Assembly: GCA_903885165.1 (NCBI GenBank)
Contig: CAISHO010000112.1
Coordinates: 1 to 35,445 of the forward strand
Source of the DNA: an uncultured Nitrosomonadales bacterium
Lineage (GTDB): Bacteria; Pseudomonadota; Gammaproteobacteria; Burkholderiales; Gallionellaceae
DNA length: 35,445 nucleotides
Direction of reading: 5' to 3'
The position numbers were made by a program, and so were the translations under genes. The stretch's first letter is position 1. Every line of letters begins with the position of its first letter. The notes beneath the pieces are model-generated. The model did no database searches and was not told the origin of the DNA. It worked only from the letters and a program-made list of their open reading frames with translations. Below are positions 17,707 through 26,842 of this stretch, one piece after another.

Positions 17707-18579
17707 GTGTCAGAGTTCCGCTTAAACAAGGTAGTCATCTTCGGCGTCGGGCTGATCGGCGGGTCTTTTTCATTGGCTTTGCGTAAAGCAGGTGCGGTGG
17801 GGGAGGTGGTAGGCTTTGGCCGCAGCCTCACCACGCTGCAACAAGCCAAACAACTGGGTATCGTTGACCGTATTGGTCAGGATGTCGCCGCCGAAGTTCA
17901 TGACGCCGATCTGGTTTTGCTGGCAACACCGGTCGGTCAAATGGCGGAACTGATGGTACGCATCGCGCCACATCTGGGTGCTCACACCTTGGTGACCGAT
18001 GGGGGCAGCACCAAGGGCGATGTGGTTGCTGCGGCTTATGCCTACATGGGTGACAAAATTGCGCAGTTCATTCCCGCACATCCGATCGCCGGTGGCGAAA
18101 AGAGCGGTGCTGCGGCGGCACTGGCCGAGCTTTATATCGGTAAGAAGGTTGTTCTGACGCCGATTAAAGAAAACTCAATCGAATCAATAAACCTCATTCG
18201 CGCCGCGTGGGTCGCCTGCGGTGCAGTGGTCAGTGAGTTGACGGCTGAGCAGCACGATGAAGTATTCGCAGCGGTGAGTCATTTGCCCCACCTGTTATCT
18301 TTTGCATTGGTGCACGATCTGGCGCAGCGCCAAAATCGCGACCAACTGTTGTCATTCGCCGCCAGCGGTTTTCGTGATTTCACCCGTATAGCCGCCAGTT
18401 CTCCGGAAATGTGGCGTGACATCTGCATGGCCAATCGCAGCGCATTGATGGATGAATTGGGCAGCTACATGCAGGAACTCGAAACGATACATACGGCACT
18501 GTCCGAATGCGATGCCGGAAAACTGCAAGAAATATTCAGCCTCGCCCGCGCAGTGCGCGGCAATTGGACGCAACAATAG
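17707..18579 (+). CDS. tyrA: Prephenate dehydrogenase
   Basis: An NAD(P)-dependent enzyme oxidising prephenate (or arogenate) to the tyrosine precursor. The N-terminal dinucleotide motif GVGLIGGSF follows KVVIF. A second block IPAHPIAGGEKSGA contains the catalytic His region, and AVSHLPHLLSFALVHD near the middle is typical of TyrA. GTG at 17707, 4 nt after the aroF stop, is preferred as the start (290 residues). Upstream TTG/GTG codons would extend the protein into aroF. No chorismate mutase or ACT domain is attached. It ends the first run of the supraoperon; the next 900 bp hold mainly decayed sequence. Confidence 0.93.
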   Translation: MSEFRLNKVVIFGVGLIGGSFSLALRKAGAVGEVVGFGRSLTTLQQAKQLGIVDRIGQDVAAEVHDADLVLLATPVGQMAELMVRIAPHLGAHTLVTDGGSTKGDVVAAAYAYMGDKIAQFIPAHPIAGGEKSGAAAALAELYIGKKVVLTPIKENSIESINLIRAAWVACGAVVSELTAEQHDEVFAAVSHLPHLLSFALVHDLAQRQNRDQLLSFAASGFRDFTRIAASSPEMWRDICMANRSALMDELGSYMQELETIHTALSECDAGKLQEIFSLARAVRGNWTQQ

Positions 18580-18633
18580 AATGGAAACAGACGTAAGACA
18601 TAAGTAAAATTCACCCGAAAAGTTGTACCAATT

Positions 18634-18661
18634 TTGAGTATGGGCAGTGGGGATATACAAT
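18634..18661 (+). promoter_or_regulatory. Probable promoter of the 81-residue ORF
   Basis: TTGAGT (18634-18639) and TACAAT (18656-18661) are separated by 16 nt, 28 bp before the ATG at 18690. Confidence 0.4.
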
Positions 18662-18689
18662 CACGGTAACAGTCCACAAGGTGTAAATC

Positions 18690-18935
18690 ATGAAGACATC
18701 CGTTTTGAATCAAGTCCCTAAAGGCGAAGGCCTGACACGCGCTGTCTTTGATCTGGAAATGCATGACTTGATGCGGCACGACAAGGCACAAATTCAGCGT
18801 GGACTTGATGCCTATAACGATCCGATCGCGCCTAGAACGTCGCACGCTGACTTCATGGTCGAACCGAAAACAGAACTTCTGAGCCGGATAGATGTGCGAC
18901 ATCGTTTTTCAAAAACGTCATTGCGAGAAGCGTAG
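18690..18935 (+). CDS. Small hypothetical protein, 3' end replaced by a repeat
   Basis: I do not recognise this 81-residue product. It is polar, has no membrane segment, and begins MKTSVLNQVPKGEGLTRAV. AAGGTG upstream is a fair ribosome binding site, and a plausible promoter precedes it, so expression is possible. Its last codons (TSLREA) and its stop lie within an interspersed repeat starting about 18916, so the native C-terminus has probably been lost. It sits between tyrA and the DUF4160/DUF2442 remnants. It may be a decayed fragment of a larger gene or a chance ORF. Confidence 0.45.
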   Translation: MKTSVLNQVPKGEGLTRAVFDLEMHDLMRHDKAQIQRGLDAYNDPIAPRTSHADFMVEPKTELLSRIDVRHRFSKTSLREA

Positions 18936-18951
18936 CGACGCGGCAATCCAG
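18916..18951. repeat. CGTCATTGCGAG-type interspersed repeat (copy C)
   Basis: The element reads CGTCATTGCGAGAAGC, then GTAGCGACGCGGCAATCCAG, with imperfect inverted ends ATTGC/GCAAT. I recall near-identical elements dispersed in many unrelated bacterial genomes. It supplies the stop of the 81-residue ORF and abuts the DUF4160 remnant. Confidence 0.75.
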
Positions 18952-18966
18952 TATTTTTTATAATTG

Positions 18967-19062
18967 ATGCTTATTCAATTCTTGACGGGGCGCTACATCA
19001 CTGACTGGAATCTGGCTGTAAACGGTAAAAAACCTTTTCCAATTAAGGGGCTTGATCAATGA
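18967..19062 (+). pseudogene. C-terminal remnant of a DUF4160 protein
   Basis: The frame MLIQFLTGRYITDWNLAV continuing NGKKPFPIKGLDQ and TGA matches the end of DUF4160 proteins as I remember them (pattern LxxxWxLAVNGxxxFxI). The N-terminal two-thirds are missing; a stop lies 3 nt upstream and repeat C ends 16 nt upstream. Its TGA overlaps the ATG of the next frame (ATGA, 19059-19062). DUF4160-DUF2442 is a frequent two-gene pair, often discussed as toxin-antitoxin-like, which supports the identification. Too short to be functional. Confidence 0.6.
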
Positions 19063-19265
19063 GAATGACTGAAATTCAGCCTCAGGAGAACTGGGTGTTG
19101 TCTGTTGTTGCCGATGACGGTCGAGTCGGCAGCTTTGATGTCAGCCCGTACCTTGCATACGAAGCGTTTGAGGAACTCAGGAATCACGGCGAGTTTAGTA
19201 AAATTTCTAGAAAATGTTGGAATGTTAGACCTGACCCCGTGACCGTGTTAGACCTGACCCCGTGA
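19059..19265 (+). pseudogene. DUF2442 protein, 3' end replaced by a repeat element
   Basis: Residues 1-50 (MTEIQPQENWVLSVVADDGRV, then GSFDVSPYL and FEELRNHGEFSKIS) have the DUF2442 pattern: a beta-strand start followed by DGxxxxFDVxPYL and FxxLxxxxxF. The family then continues with a WPGGxDLxPDxLY-type end. Here it is replaced by VRPDPVTVLDLTP, which is a translation of repeat D (from 19225). The start overlaps the DUF4160 tail by 4 nt, so the pair was once translationally coupled. Both partners are broken. Confidence 0.65.
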
Positions 19266-19335
19266 CCGCCGTGACCGTCCGTGACCCCGTGACCGTCAGG
19301 TCGATAACAACAAGCTGTTGATGGGGTCAGGTCTT
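19225..19335. repeat. GACCTGACCCC palindromic element with tandem units (copy D)
   Basis: Two adjacent 23-nt units, each GTTAGACCTGACCCC followed by GTGACCG and one variable base (19225-19247, 19248-19270), are followed by degenerate CCGTGACC units. The inverted arm GGGGTCAGGTCT lies at 19324-19335. Sequences with GACCTGACCCC ends commonly flank IS200-like/REP-associated transposases, but no transposase gene is present here. Confidence 0.75.
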
Positions 19336-19485
19336 GCAAGCACGCATTTCTTAGAATCTTTATGTTTTCACCCCGCCCTGTAGATTCCTGTATTCAAGAT
19401 TAACTTAAATTAATTCTTAGCTATTTTATGTAATATATTGTTTTATAAATATATATTGCAAACAATGAACCGTTGAAAGCGCACC
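19336..19485 (+). promoter_or_regulatory. AT-rich leader of aroA-cmk, probable promoter region
   Basis: The 100 bp before the ATG are strongly AT-rich (TAATATATTG, ATAAATATATATTG). Several -10-like hexamers occur and no single pair is convincing. A separate promoter would be needed because the decayed insertion separates aroA from tyrA. Confidence 0.3.
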
Positions 19486-21477
19486 ATGACTCACTCTGCA
19501 TATATTGATCTTCCTCCCTTGCTATCTGCCGGCGGCACAGTTCGTCTGCCGGGCTCCAAGAGCATTTCCAATCGCGTGTTGTTGCTCGCGGCGTTAGCCG
19601 AAGGGACGACCGAAGTGCGCGACCTGCTGCGCTCCGATGATACCGACCGTATGCTGGAGGCGTTGCAAACGCTGGGCGTGGCGGTTGAATCGCTGGGCGA
19701 CAATGCTTATCGCGTCACCGGTTGCAGTGGCGACTTTCCTGTTAAGGAAGCCAAACTGTTTTTAGGCAATGCCGGTACGGCGTTCCGTCCACTGACTGCT
19801 GCGCTGGCCTTGGCGGGCGGCAATTACGAGTTATCCGGTGTTGCGCGCATGCACGAGCGGCCGATCGGTGATCTGGTGAACGCCTTGCGTCAGTTGGGTG
19901 CTGATATCGAATATCTGGGCAACGAGGGCTTTCCACCGCTGTCGATACGTCCTGCGATACTGGCAGCAGATGTCGCTCAAGTTCGCGGTGATGTGTCCAG
20001 CCAGTTTTTGACCGGTCTTTTGATGGCGCTCCCGCTGATGAAACAGACGGTCAGTATCGAGGTGGTGGGCGAGTTAATCTCCAAACCTTATATCGAAATC
20101 ACGCTGGCGATGATGGAGCGCTTTGGGGTCAAAGTTGAACGCCAGGGATGGCAACGCTTTGTGGTGTTTGGCGGACAACGCTATCAGAGTCCTGAAGTGA
20201 TCTATGTGGAAGGCGATGCCTCTTCCGCCTCCTATTTTCTGGCAGCCGGAGCCATCGGCGGTGGGCCGGTGCGCGTTGAAGGAGTGTGGAAGACCAGTAT
20301 ACAGGGCGATGTGAAATTCGCAGCCGAGTTAGCGAAGATGGGTGCGGTGATTACCATGGGTGATAACTGGATCGAATCTTCCGCTCCAACCAGTGGCAAA
20401 TTGAACGCCATCGAACTGGACTGCAACCATATACCCGATGCCGCGATGACGCTGGCGACCGCAGCCTTGTTTGCGGAAGGCACAACTGTATTGCGCAATA
20501 TCGCCAGCTGGCGCGTCAAGGAAACCGACCGTATCTCGGCGATGGCAACCGAATTGCGCAAGGTCGGCGCAACAGTGGAAGAGGGCGCGGATTACATCAA
20601 AATTACAGGATTGAGGATTGAGGATAAAGGATTTAAAAGCGTGTGTGCTCACTCCTCGCTCCTCGCTCCTCGCTCCTCTATCGACACTTACGACGATCAC
20701 CGCATGGCGATGTGTTTTTCTCTGGCGGCATTCGGCGCTGAGGGCATCCGCATCAACGATCCCAACTGCGTCGCCAAGACCTTTCCGGATTACTTCGCAG
20801 CCTTCGCCGCTGTCACCAAAGCCGTTCCGGTGATCGCGATCGACGGGCCTTCCGCTTCGGGCAAGGGCACTGTCGCTCAGCGCGTCGCCACAGAACTTGG
20901 CTTTCATTATCTGGACAGCGGTGCGTTGTATCGTCTGCTGGCAACAGCAGCGCAGCGGGATGGCATCGCGCTGGAGGATGAAGCTGCACTAGCCAGTCTC
21001 GCAGGTCGCATAGATATCCGCTTCGAGGGTGAGAAGATCTGGCTGGACGGCGAGTTGGTGGGGGATGAGTTGCGCTCGGAGAAGAGCGGAGCTGCCGCCT
21101 CAAAAATTGCCGCCTTGCACATGGTTCGTGCCGCCTTGCTGGACAAGCAAAGAGCCTTCCGTCGTGCGCCGGGACTGGTCACCGACGGGCGCGATATGGC
21201 CTCAGTCGTGTTCCCCGATGCGGCGCTGAAGATCTTTTTGACCGCCTCAGCCGAGGCGCGTGCAGAAAGGCGCTATAAGCAGTTGAAAGAAAAAGGAATG
21301 GATGCTAATATCGCGCCGCTTTTGCAGGAGATAAAAGCGCGCGACGAGCGAGATACTCAGCGCAGTGCAGCTCCCCTGCAACAGACACCCGGTGCAAGTC
21401 TGCTGGATACCACTGATCTTACTATCGAACAGGCGGTTAATTCGGTGCTGACAGGCTACCGGCGTAGGGCCCCGTAG
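19486..21477 (+). CDS. aroA: AroA-Cmk fusion: EPSP synthase / cytidylate kinase
   Basis: One 663-residue frame joins two enzymes usually made separately. Residues 1 to about 443 are 3-phosphoshikimate 1-carboxyvinyltransferase (shikimate pathway): [37 protein letters not shown] and [14 protein letters not shown]. From about 447 a complete cytidylate kinase follows (CMP/dCMP phosphorylation): P-loop GPSASGKGT at 454-462, [11 protein letters not shown], and [14 protein letters not shown]. Similar fusions are annotated in other betaproteobacteria, so this is not an assembly artefact. Just before DTYDDHRM, residues about 374-397 ([11 protein letters not shown]... to SSLLAPRSS) are encoded by heptad repeat A2 and make the region about 15 residues longer than E. 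coli AroA. Adjacent to rpsA, as cmk usually is. Confidence 0.95.
   Translation: MTHSAYIDLPPLLSAGGTVRLPGSKSISNRVLLLAALAEGTTEVRDLLRSDDTDRMLEALQTLGVAVESLGDNAYRVTGCSGDFPVKEAKLFLGNAGTAFRPLTAALALAGGNYELSGVARMHERPIGDLVNALRQLGADIEYLGNEGFPPLSIRPAILAADVAQVRGDVSSQFLTGLLMALPLMKQTVSIEVVGELISKPYIEITLAMMERFGVKVERQGWQRFVVFGGQRYQSPEVIYVEGDASSASYFLAAGAIGGGPVRVEGVWKTSIQGDVKFAAELAKMGAVITMGDNWIESSAPTSGKLNAIELDCNHIPDAAMTLATAALFAEGTTVLRNIASWRVKETDRISAMATELRKVGATVEEGADYIKITGLRIEDKGFKSVCAHSSLLAPRSSIDTYDDHRMAMCFSLAAFGAEGIRINDPNCVAKTFPDYFAAFAAVTKAVPVIAIDGPSASGKGTVAQRVATELGFHYLDSGALYRLLATAAQRDGIALEDEAALASLAGRIDIRFEGEKIWLDGELVGDELRSEKSGAAASKIAALHMVRAALLDKQRAFRRAPGLVTDGRDMASVVFPDAALKIFLTASAEARAERRYKQLKEKGMDANIAPLLQEIKARDERDTQRSAAPLQQTPGASLLDTTDLTIEQAVNSVLTGYRRRAP
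20606..20679. repeat. Heptad-array palindrome, copy A2 (inside aroA)
   Basis: Left arm: GGATTGA, GGATTGA, GGATAAA, GGATTTA (20607-20634). The loop contains AAAAGCGTGTG. Right arm: CTCAC and then TCCTCGC three times, ending TCCTCT (20649-20679). It lies wholly in coding sequence with the frame kept open. Confidence 0.75.
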
Positions 21478-21482
21478 GACAC

Positions 21483-21500
21483 CCCGTCTTTCGGGTTTTT
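21483..21500 (+). terminator. Weak hairpin plus T-tract between aroA-cmk and rpsA
   Basis: CCCG, loop TCTTT, CGGG, then five T. The 4-bp stem is short, so at most partial termination or attenuation before rpsA. Confidence 0.3.
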
Positions 21501-21541
21501 AACTAACCTCTGTGTAAACAGAAAAATCTTAGGTGTATTCG

Positions 21542-23254
21542 ATGAACGCAACTGCAGACGCTGTATTTAATCCCGATAGTTTTGCCGCGATGTTTGAAGA
21601 AAGTTTGACCCGCAAAGAAATGCGCGCTGGCGAACTGATTACCGCACAAGTTGTACGTATTGACCACAATGTGGTTGTAGTAAATGCTGGTCTTAAATCC
21701 GAAAGCTGGATTCCAGTTGAAGAATTCCTGAACGACAAGGGCGAAATGGAAGTTGCTGCTGGCGACTTCGTAACCGTCGCTATTGAATCGCTCGAAAACG
21801 GCTATGGTGAAACCAAGCTGTCTCGTGAAAAAGCTAAGCGTCTGGCTGCATGGCACGATCTTGAATTGGCTATGGAAGAAGGCAAGATCGTTGAAGGTTT
21901 TGTCAGCGGTAAGGTTAAGGGCGGTCTGACTGCCATGGTTAACGGTATTCGCGCATTCTTGCCGGGTTCTTTGGTGGACATTCGTCCAGTCAAGGACACC
22001 ACACCGTACGAAAACAAGACCATGGAATTCAAGGTTATCAAGCTGGATCGTCGCCGTAACAACGTGGTTGTTTCTCGCCGCGCAGTTCTGGAAGAAACGA
22101 TGGGCGCTGACCGTGAATCAGTCATGGAAAATCTGAAAGAAGGCGCAATCGTTAAGGGCGTGGTCAAGAACATCACGGACTACGGCGCATTCGTTGATCT
22201 GGGTGGTATCGATGGTCTGTTGCACATCACCGACCTGGCATGGCGTCGTGTTAAGCATCCTTCAGAAGTCTTGACGGTTGGCGATGAAATCGAAGCGAAG
22301 ATCCTGAAATTCGATCAAGAAAAGAATCGCGTTTCACTGGGTATCAAGCAAATGGGCGATGATCCTTGGAATGGTCTGGCACGTCGTTACCCACAAGGTA
22401 CACGCATGTTCGGTAAGGTTACTAACCTGACTGACTACGGTTCATTCGTTGAAATCGAACAAGGCATCGAAGGTCTGGTTCACGTTTCTGAAATGGATTG
22501 GACTAACAAGAACGTACACCCATCTAAGGTTGTTCAGGTAGGTGACGAAGTTGAAGTCATGATCCTGGAAATCGACGAACAACGCCGTCGTATCTCTTTG
22601 GGTATGAAGCAGTGCCACTCCAATCCTTGGGATGATTTCGCGATCAACCACAAGAAGGGTGACAAAGTTAAGGGTCAAATCAAGTCTATCACTGACTTCG
22701 GCGTGTTTATCGGTCTGGATGGCGACATCGACGGTCTGGTACATCTGTCTGATCTGTCATGGACTCAGCCTGGCGAAGAAATGGTACGCAACTTCAAGAA
22801 GGGTGATGAAGTTGAGGCTGTTGTGTTGGCGATCGATGTTGAGCGCGAGCGCATTTCTCTGGGCATCAAGCAAATGGAAGGTGACCCGTTCGGCGGCTTT
22901 GCAGCTACCAATGAAAAGGGCGCTATCGTGACCGGCGTGGTTAAGTCTGTTGATGCCAAGGGCGCTGTGATCACACTGCCAGGCGATGCAGAAGCTTACC
23001 TGAAGTCGTCTGAGTTCTCAGTTGATCGCGTAGAAGATATTCGCACTCACCTGAAAGAAGGCGATTCCGTTAAGGCGATGATCATCAACGTAGATCGCAA
23101 AAATCGCGGTATCAATCTGTCAGTTAAGGCGTTGAGCAAGGCTGAAGATTCTGCTGCTATGCAAAAATTGGCGGCTGACAGCAGCACTAGTGCGGGTACA
23201 ACCAATCTGGGCGCGTTGTTGAAGGCTAAACTTAGCGGTAAGTCTGAAGCTTAA
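21542..23254 (+). CDS. rpsA: 30S ribosomal protein S1
   Basis: S1 unwinds and docks mRNA on the small subunit. The 570-residue product carries six S1 (OB-fold) repeats, at about 20-86, 104-170, 191-259, 276-346, 363-433 and 450-519. The central ones repeat the pattern GxVxxITDFGxFVxLxGxxxGLxHxSDLxW, followed by ISLGIKQ. The ATG at 21542 follows AGGTG by 6 nt; the GTG at 21533 lies within that binding site. Codon use and length are typical. It sits between cmk and ihfB, the near-universal proteobacterial order. Confidence 0.98.
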   Translation: MNATADAVFNPDSFAAMFEESLTRKEMRAGELITAQVVRIDHNVVVVNAGLKSESWIPVEEFLNDKGEMEVAAGDFVTVAIESLENGYGETKLSREKAKRLAAWHDLELAMEEGKIVEGFVSGKVKGGLTAMVNGIRAFLPGSLVDIRPVKDTTPYENKTMEFKVIKLDRRRNNVVVSRRAVLEETMGADRESVMENLKEGAIVKGVVKNITDYGAFVDLGGIDGLLHITDLAWRRVKHPSEVLTVGDEIEAKILKFDQEKNRVSLGIKQMGDDPWNGLARRYPQGTRMFGKVTNLTDYGSFVEIEQGIEGLVHVSEMDWTNKNVHPSKVVQVGDEVEVMILEIDEQRRRISLGMKQCHSNPWDDFAINHKKGDKVKGQIKSITDFGVFIGLDGDIDGLVHLSDLSWTQPGEEMVRNFKKGDEVEAVVLAIDVERERISLGIKQMEGDPFGGFAATNEKGAIVTGVVKSVDAKGAVITLPGDAEAYLKSSEFSVDRVEDIRTHLKEGDSVKAMIINVDRKNRGINLSVKALSKAEDSAAMQKLAADSSTSAGTTNLGALLKAKLSGKSEA

Positions 23255-23269
23255 GCTCAGGAGAAATGC

Positions 23270-23557
23270 ATGACTCGTTCTGATTTGATTGCCCGGTTGG
23301 CCGAATTGCACCCGCAATTGCTGGCTAAGGATGCAGAGCTGGCCGTAAAGGTGATTCTCGACTCATTGTCATCCACATTGTCGAGTGGCGGGCGGGTGGA
23401 GATTCGCGGATTCGGCAGCTTTGGCCTCAATTACCGTCCACCACGTCAAGGGCGCAATCCCAAGACTGGCGACAAAGTAAAAGTGCCAGCCAAATACGTG
23501 CCACACTTTAAGGCAGGTAAGGATCTTAGAGAGCGGGTAGGTAACGAAGCAGCCTGA
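23270..23557 (+). CDS. ihfB: Integration host factor subunit beta
   Basis: IHF is a DNA-bending nucleoid protein heterodimer of IhfA and IhfB. The 95-residue product reads [14 protein letters not shown] at the start and has the DNA-minor-groove arm [24 protein letters not shown]; the start TRSDLI and the position after rpsA distinguish it from HU and IhfA. CAGGAG upstream is the ribosome binding site, 15 bp after the rpsA stop. A strong terminator follows. Confidence 0.97.
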   Translation: MTRSDLIARLAELHPQLLAKDAELAVKVILDSLSSTLSSGGRVEIRGFGSFGLNYRPPRQGRNPKTGDKVKVPAKYVPHFKAGKDLRERVGNEAA

Positions 23558-23578
23558 TTGCTAAGGTAGTATAAAAAG

Positions 23579-23615
23579 TGGCGGTGATATTGAAAGATAT
23601 CGCCGCCATTTTTTT
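23579..23615 (+). terminator. Intrinsic terminator after ihfB
   Basis: TGGCGGTGATAT and ATATCGCCGCCA pair with one G-T wobble around the loop TGAAAG, followed by seven T. It probably ends the rpsA-ihfB transcript. Confidence 0.88.
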
Positions 23616-23656
23616 ATCATGCTATTCTCGATAAAGGATTTTATTGGTGCATCAAA

Positions 23657-23923
23657 ATGCGTTATATTAGCTGGCTTTTACAAATGATCGCCTTCATCGT
23701 CTTGCTGGGCTTTGCCCTCAAAAACGGTCAACCGGTTACATTGCATTATTTTTTTGGATACGAGTGGCAGTCGACCTTAGTGATCGCACTGCTGGTCTTT
23801 TTTACCATAGGCGCGGGCCTAGGTATTTTAGCGACACTGGGCATCTGGTTCCGCCAGCGCCGCGAAATCGCACGCTTAAAGCGTGAGATCAGCGAAATTA
23901 AAAAACTGAATAGCAACGCTTAA
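23657..23923 (+). CDS. lapA: LapA-domain inner-membrane protein
   Basis: LapA (DUF1049) is a small inner-membrane partner of LapB in controlling lipopolysaccharide assembly. The 88 residues contain two transmembrane helices (about 4-22 and 40-66), with ALKNGQPVTLHYFFG between them, and a charged C-terminal coiled coil (RRQRREIARLKREISEI-like). Length and layout match the family. It is followed by lapB as in most proteobacteria, about 100 bp downstream. Confidence 0.92.
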   Translation: MRYISWLLQMIAFIVLLGFALKNGQPVTLHYFFGYEWQSTLVIALLVFFTIGAGLGILATLGIWFRQRREIARLKREISEIKKLNSNA

Positions 23924-24024
23924 ATCATCAGCTTTAGCTTACATTCCTGTTTTACATAGTGACATCATCTTAAGAATGATGACTAATAATATGATTATAT
24001 TGAATTTTTTGGTGGCCGCAATTG

Positions 24025-25200
24025 ATGGAATTTGAACCGTGGATGCTGCTTATTTTCCCTTTGTTCTTCGGCATGGGGTGGTGGGCTGCACGTTTGGATA
24101 TCAAGGATTTGCTTTCTGAATCGACAGCTGTGCCGGAGTCGTATTTCCAGGGTTTGAATTTCCTGCTCAACGAACAGCAGGATAAGGCCATCGAGGCTTT
24201 TATCGAAGTGGTCAAGATCGACCCGCAGACGGTGGAATTGCACTTCGCACTAGGCAGCTTGTTTAGACGTCGCGGCGAAGTTGATCGCGCGTTGCGTATG
24301 CATCATAATCTGGTGGACCGAGCCGATTTGGATGATAGTCAGCGTCAGCAGGCGATCTTTGAACTGGCTCAGGATTATCTCAAGGCCGGAATATTAGACA
24401 GGGCAGAGCGGTTATTCACCGAACTGGAAAAATCTAGCTATGCCAAACCGGCTTTGGAATTTTTGCTCGAATTGTTTCAGAAGGAACGCGACTGGCTCAA
24501 GGCGATTGCAGTCAGTCAGCAATTGGCTACCGTCTCCGGTCAGTCGTACGCAAAACAGGCCGCTTTTTTCTATTGCGAACTGGCGAACGAGGAAATCACC
24601 GCCGGCAATCTGACCGGTGCACGTGCGCATTTGCTGCAGGCGCTTGCTGATTGCCCTGCAAGCGTACGGGCGAGCATTATGCTGGGCGACATGGAACAGG
24701 AAGAGGGCAAGACAGAACAGGCGATTGCCATCTGGCAGGGCGTGGAGACTCAGGATGCGCAGTATCTGCCGCTGGTCGCCGAGCGTTTGTTGAACGCCTA
24801 TCGCGAGATGGATCGCGAGGCGGAGGGTATCGTCTTATTGCGTAACTATCTGATTAATTATCATTCTATCGACACGCTCAACGTGGTGTTCGACGGCATC
24901 TTGAAATATGAAGGTTCTGCATCGGCTTATCAGTTGGTGCGAGATGAGTTGGTGCGCAATCCGACCCTGCTCGGTCTCGACAAATTGCTCGAAGCCCGCT
25001 TGCTGGAAGTGTCGCTGGATCGACGCGCCGACATCGAACTGGTCAAAGATCTGGTGCATAAGCGCACAAGAAATCTCGCGATGTACCACTGTGGTCATTG
25101 CGGTTTTAAAGCAAGAAAATTTTACTGGCATTGTCCGGCCTGTCAGGCATGGGATAGTTATGCGCCTAAACGCGATGAGGAAAGTGGTAAACCTTTATGA
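24025..25200 (+). CDS. lapB: LapB, lipopolysaccharide assembly protein (TPR plus rubredoxin-like domain)
   Basis: LapB (YciM) is an inner-membrane-anchored TPR protein that regulates LPS synthesis through FtsH-dependent LpxC turnover. An N-terminal membrane anchor (about 5-20) precedes the TPR array starting [19 protein letters not shown]. The C-terminus carries a rubredoxin-type metal site CGHCGF and HCPACQAW (cysteines about 356-376), diagnostic for LapB. At 391 residues the length is normal. ATG 24025 is taken instead of the adjoining TTG 24022. Its TGA overlaps the pyrF ATG (25197-25200). Confidence 0.95.
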   Translation: MEFEPWMLLIFPLFFGMGWWAARLDIKDLLSESTAVPESYFQGLNFLLNEQQDKAIEAFIEVVKIDPQTVELHFALGSLFRRRGEVDRALRMHHNLVDRADLDDSQRQQAIFELAQDYLKAGILDRAERLFTELEKSSYAKPALEFLLELFQKERDWLKAIAVSQQLATVSGQSYAKQAAFFYCELANEEITAGNLTGARAHLLQALADCPASVRASIMLGDMEQEEGKTEQAIAIWQGVETQDAQYLPLVAERLLNAYREMDREAEGIVLLRNYLINYHSIDTLNVVFDGILKYEGSASAYQLVRDELVRNPTLLGLDKLLEARLLEVSLDRRADIELVKDLVHKRTRNLAMYHCGHCGFKARKFYWHCPACQAWDSYAPKRDEESGKPL

Positions 25201-25898
25201 GTGATCCCAAGATTATTGTAGCCCTGGACTATCCGGGAGCGGTGCCGGCTCTGGCGCTTGCACACCGTTTGTCGCCCGAGTTGTGCCGCCTGAAGGTAGG
25301 CAAGGAGTTGTTCACCGCAACCGGTCCCAGTCTGCTCGAACAACTGATGAAACGCGGTTTTGAAATTTTTCTGGATTTGAAATTTCACGACATTCCCAAT
25401 ACCACCGCGCAAGCCTGTAAGGCCGCTGCTAGTCTCGGTGTATGGATGGTGAATGTGCATGCGCTGGGCGGTCGCAAGATGCTGGAAGCGGCGCAATTAG
25501 CGGTCTCCAACTGTGCAAAGCCACCTAAGTTGATCGCGGTGACATTGCTGACCAGCATGAATCAGGAAGATATCTCTGATCTGGGCATCAATGCGACTCC
25601 CGAGCAGATGGTGCTGCGACTGGCTGCCATGGCGAAGGAATCGGGTCTGGATGGCGTGGTTTGTTCGGCGATGGAAACCGAAATTTTACGCAAACAGCTG
25701 GGCAACAAGTTCTGTCTGGTCACCCCGGGAATCCGTCCACCGGCGGCCAGCCTGGACGATCAGTCCCGCGTGATGACGCCGGAAGCGGCTTTACGTGCCG
25801 GTTCCAGCTATCTGGTGATCGGACGTCCCATTACCAAAGCAGCCGATCCGTTGCAGGCGCTGATCGATATCAACATGGGTATCCGGGGAATCGCATAA
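25197..25898 (+). CDS. pyrF: Orotidine 5'-phosphate decarboxylase
   Basis: It decarboxylates OMP to UMP, the last step of pyrimidine synthesis. The 233-residue barrel has the catalytic [10 protein letters not shown] motif near 60-69, VNVHALGG near 84, and the phosphate-binding TPGIRP and [12 protein letters not shown]. It is coupled by ATGA overlap to lapB and by TAATG overlap to the heptose kinase gene. This lapB-pyrF link is conserved in many proteobacteria. Confidence 0.97.
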   Translation: MSDPKIIVALDYPGAVPALALAHRLSPELCRLKVGKELFTATGPSLLEQLMKRGFEIFLDLKFHDIPNTTAQACKAAASLGVWMVNVHALGGRKMLEAAQLAVSNCAKPPKLIAVTLLTSMNQEDISDLGINATPEQMVLRLAAMAKESGLDGVVCSAMETEILRKQLGNKFCLVTPGIRPPAASLDDQSRVMTPEAALRAGSSYLVIGRPITKAADPLQALIDINMGIRGIA

Positions 25899-26842
25899 TG
25901 GTTTTACCAGAATTTAATCACGCCAAAGTGCTGGTGGTCGGCGATGTGATGCTGGACCGCTACTGGTTTGGCGATGTCAATCGTATCTCACCCGAAGCGC
26001 CGGTTCCCGTGCTCAAAGTCAACCGTGTGGATGAGCGTCCGGGTGGTGCGGCTAACGTGGCGCGCAATATCGCGGCGCTAGGCGCACAGGCGACGCTGTT
26101 GTCGGTGGTCGGCGATGACGAGGCGGGCGCCTGCCTGGAAAAGTTGCTCGGCGAACACAGCAACCTGACTGCCTTGTTACACCGCGATGCCAGCATTTCC
26201 ACCATCATCAAGTTGCGCGCCATCGCACGACATCAGCAGTTGCTGCGCATCGATTTCGAGACGCCGCCCAGCCACGAGGTATTGCACGCCGCGCTGGAAG
26301 ATTATCGCGCGCAGTTACCACTGGCCGATATCGTGATTCTGTCCGATTACGGCAAGGGCGGACTGGCGCACATTGCACAGATGATACAGATGGCCAGAGA
26401 CGCCGGAAAACCGGTGCTGGTCGATCCCAAGGGGGATGATTACGCACGTTATGCGGGAGCTACGCTCTTGACCCCTAATCGCAGTGAATTTTGCCAGGTG
26501 GCAGGTAGCTGGCATGACGAGAGCGAGTTAAACGCTAAAGCACAGGCACTGCGTACCCAATTGCAACTGGAAGCATTGCTGGTCACGCGCAGCGAAGACG
26601 GCATGAGCCTGTTTATGGCCGATGAAGTATTGCATGTGCCGACCCACACCCGTGAAGTGTTCGATGTCAGCGGGGCAGGGGATACCGTGATCGCGACTCT
26701 GGCGGTGATGCTGGCAAGTGGCGCGGCGCTGCCTGATGCGATGCGCATCGCCAATCGCGCAGCCGGTATCGTGGTTGGTAAACTGGGCACGGCGGTAGTG
26801 AACCGGGAAGAGATCGTTAAGGATATGGAAAACCAGGATTGA
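25898..26842 (+). CDS. rfaE1: D-glycero-beta-D-manno-heptose-7-phosphate kinase (HldE kinase domain only)
   Basis: It phosphorylates heptose 7-phosphate to the 1,7-bisphosphate in ADP-heptose synthesis for the LPS core. The 314-residue pfkB-family protein begins VLVVGDVMLDRYWFGDVNRISPEAPVPV, contains ERPGGAANVARNIAALG, and has the catalytic DVSGAGDTV near 256-264. The adenylyltransferase half of E. coli HldE is missing, the usual split arrangement in betaproteobacteria; the partner is not in this window. ATG 25898 overlaps the pyrF stop by one base; an in-frame upstream extension exists but runs through pyrF. The last codons ENQD and the stop fall in repeat A3. Confidence 0.93.
   Translation: MVLPEFNHAKVLVVGDVMLDRYWFGDVNRISPEAPVPVLKVNRVDERPGGAANVARNIAALGAQATLLSVVGDDEAGACLEKLLGEHSNLTALLHRDASISTIIKLRAIARHQQLLRIDFETPPSHEVLHAALEDYRAQLPLADIVILSDYGKGGLAHIAQMIQMARDAGKPVLVDPKGDDYARYAGATLLTPNRSEFCQVAGSWHDESELNAKAQALRTQLQLEALLVTRSEDGMSLFMADEVLHVPTHTREVFDVSGAGDTVIATLAVMLASGAALPDAMRIANRAAGIVVGKLGTAVVNREEIVKDMENQD

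Noticed and set aside
19225-19335. Integron or attachment site
   Set aside because: No integrase or core-site motif; tandem units plus an inverted end fit a REP-like element better.
25661-25897. Longer start for the heptose kinase gene
   Set aside because: It would lie wholly within pyrF in another frame; ATG 25898 matches the family N-terminus.
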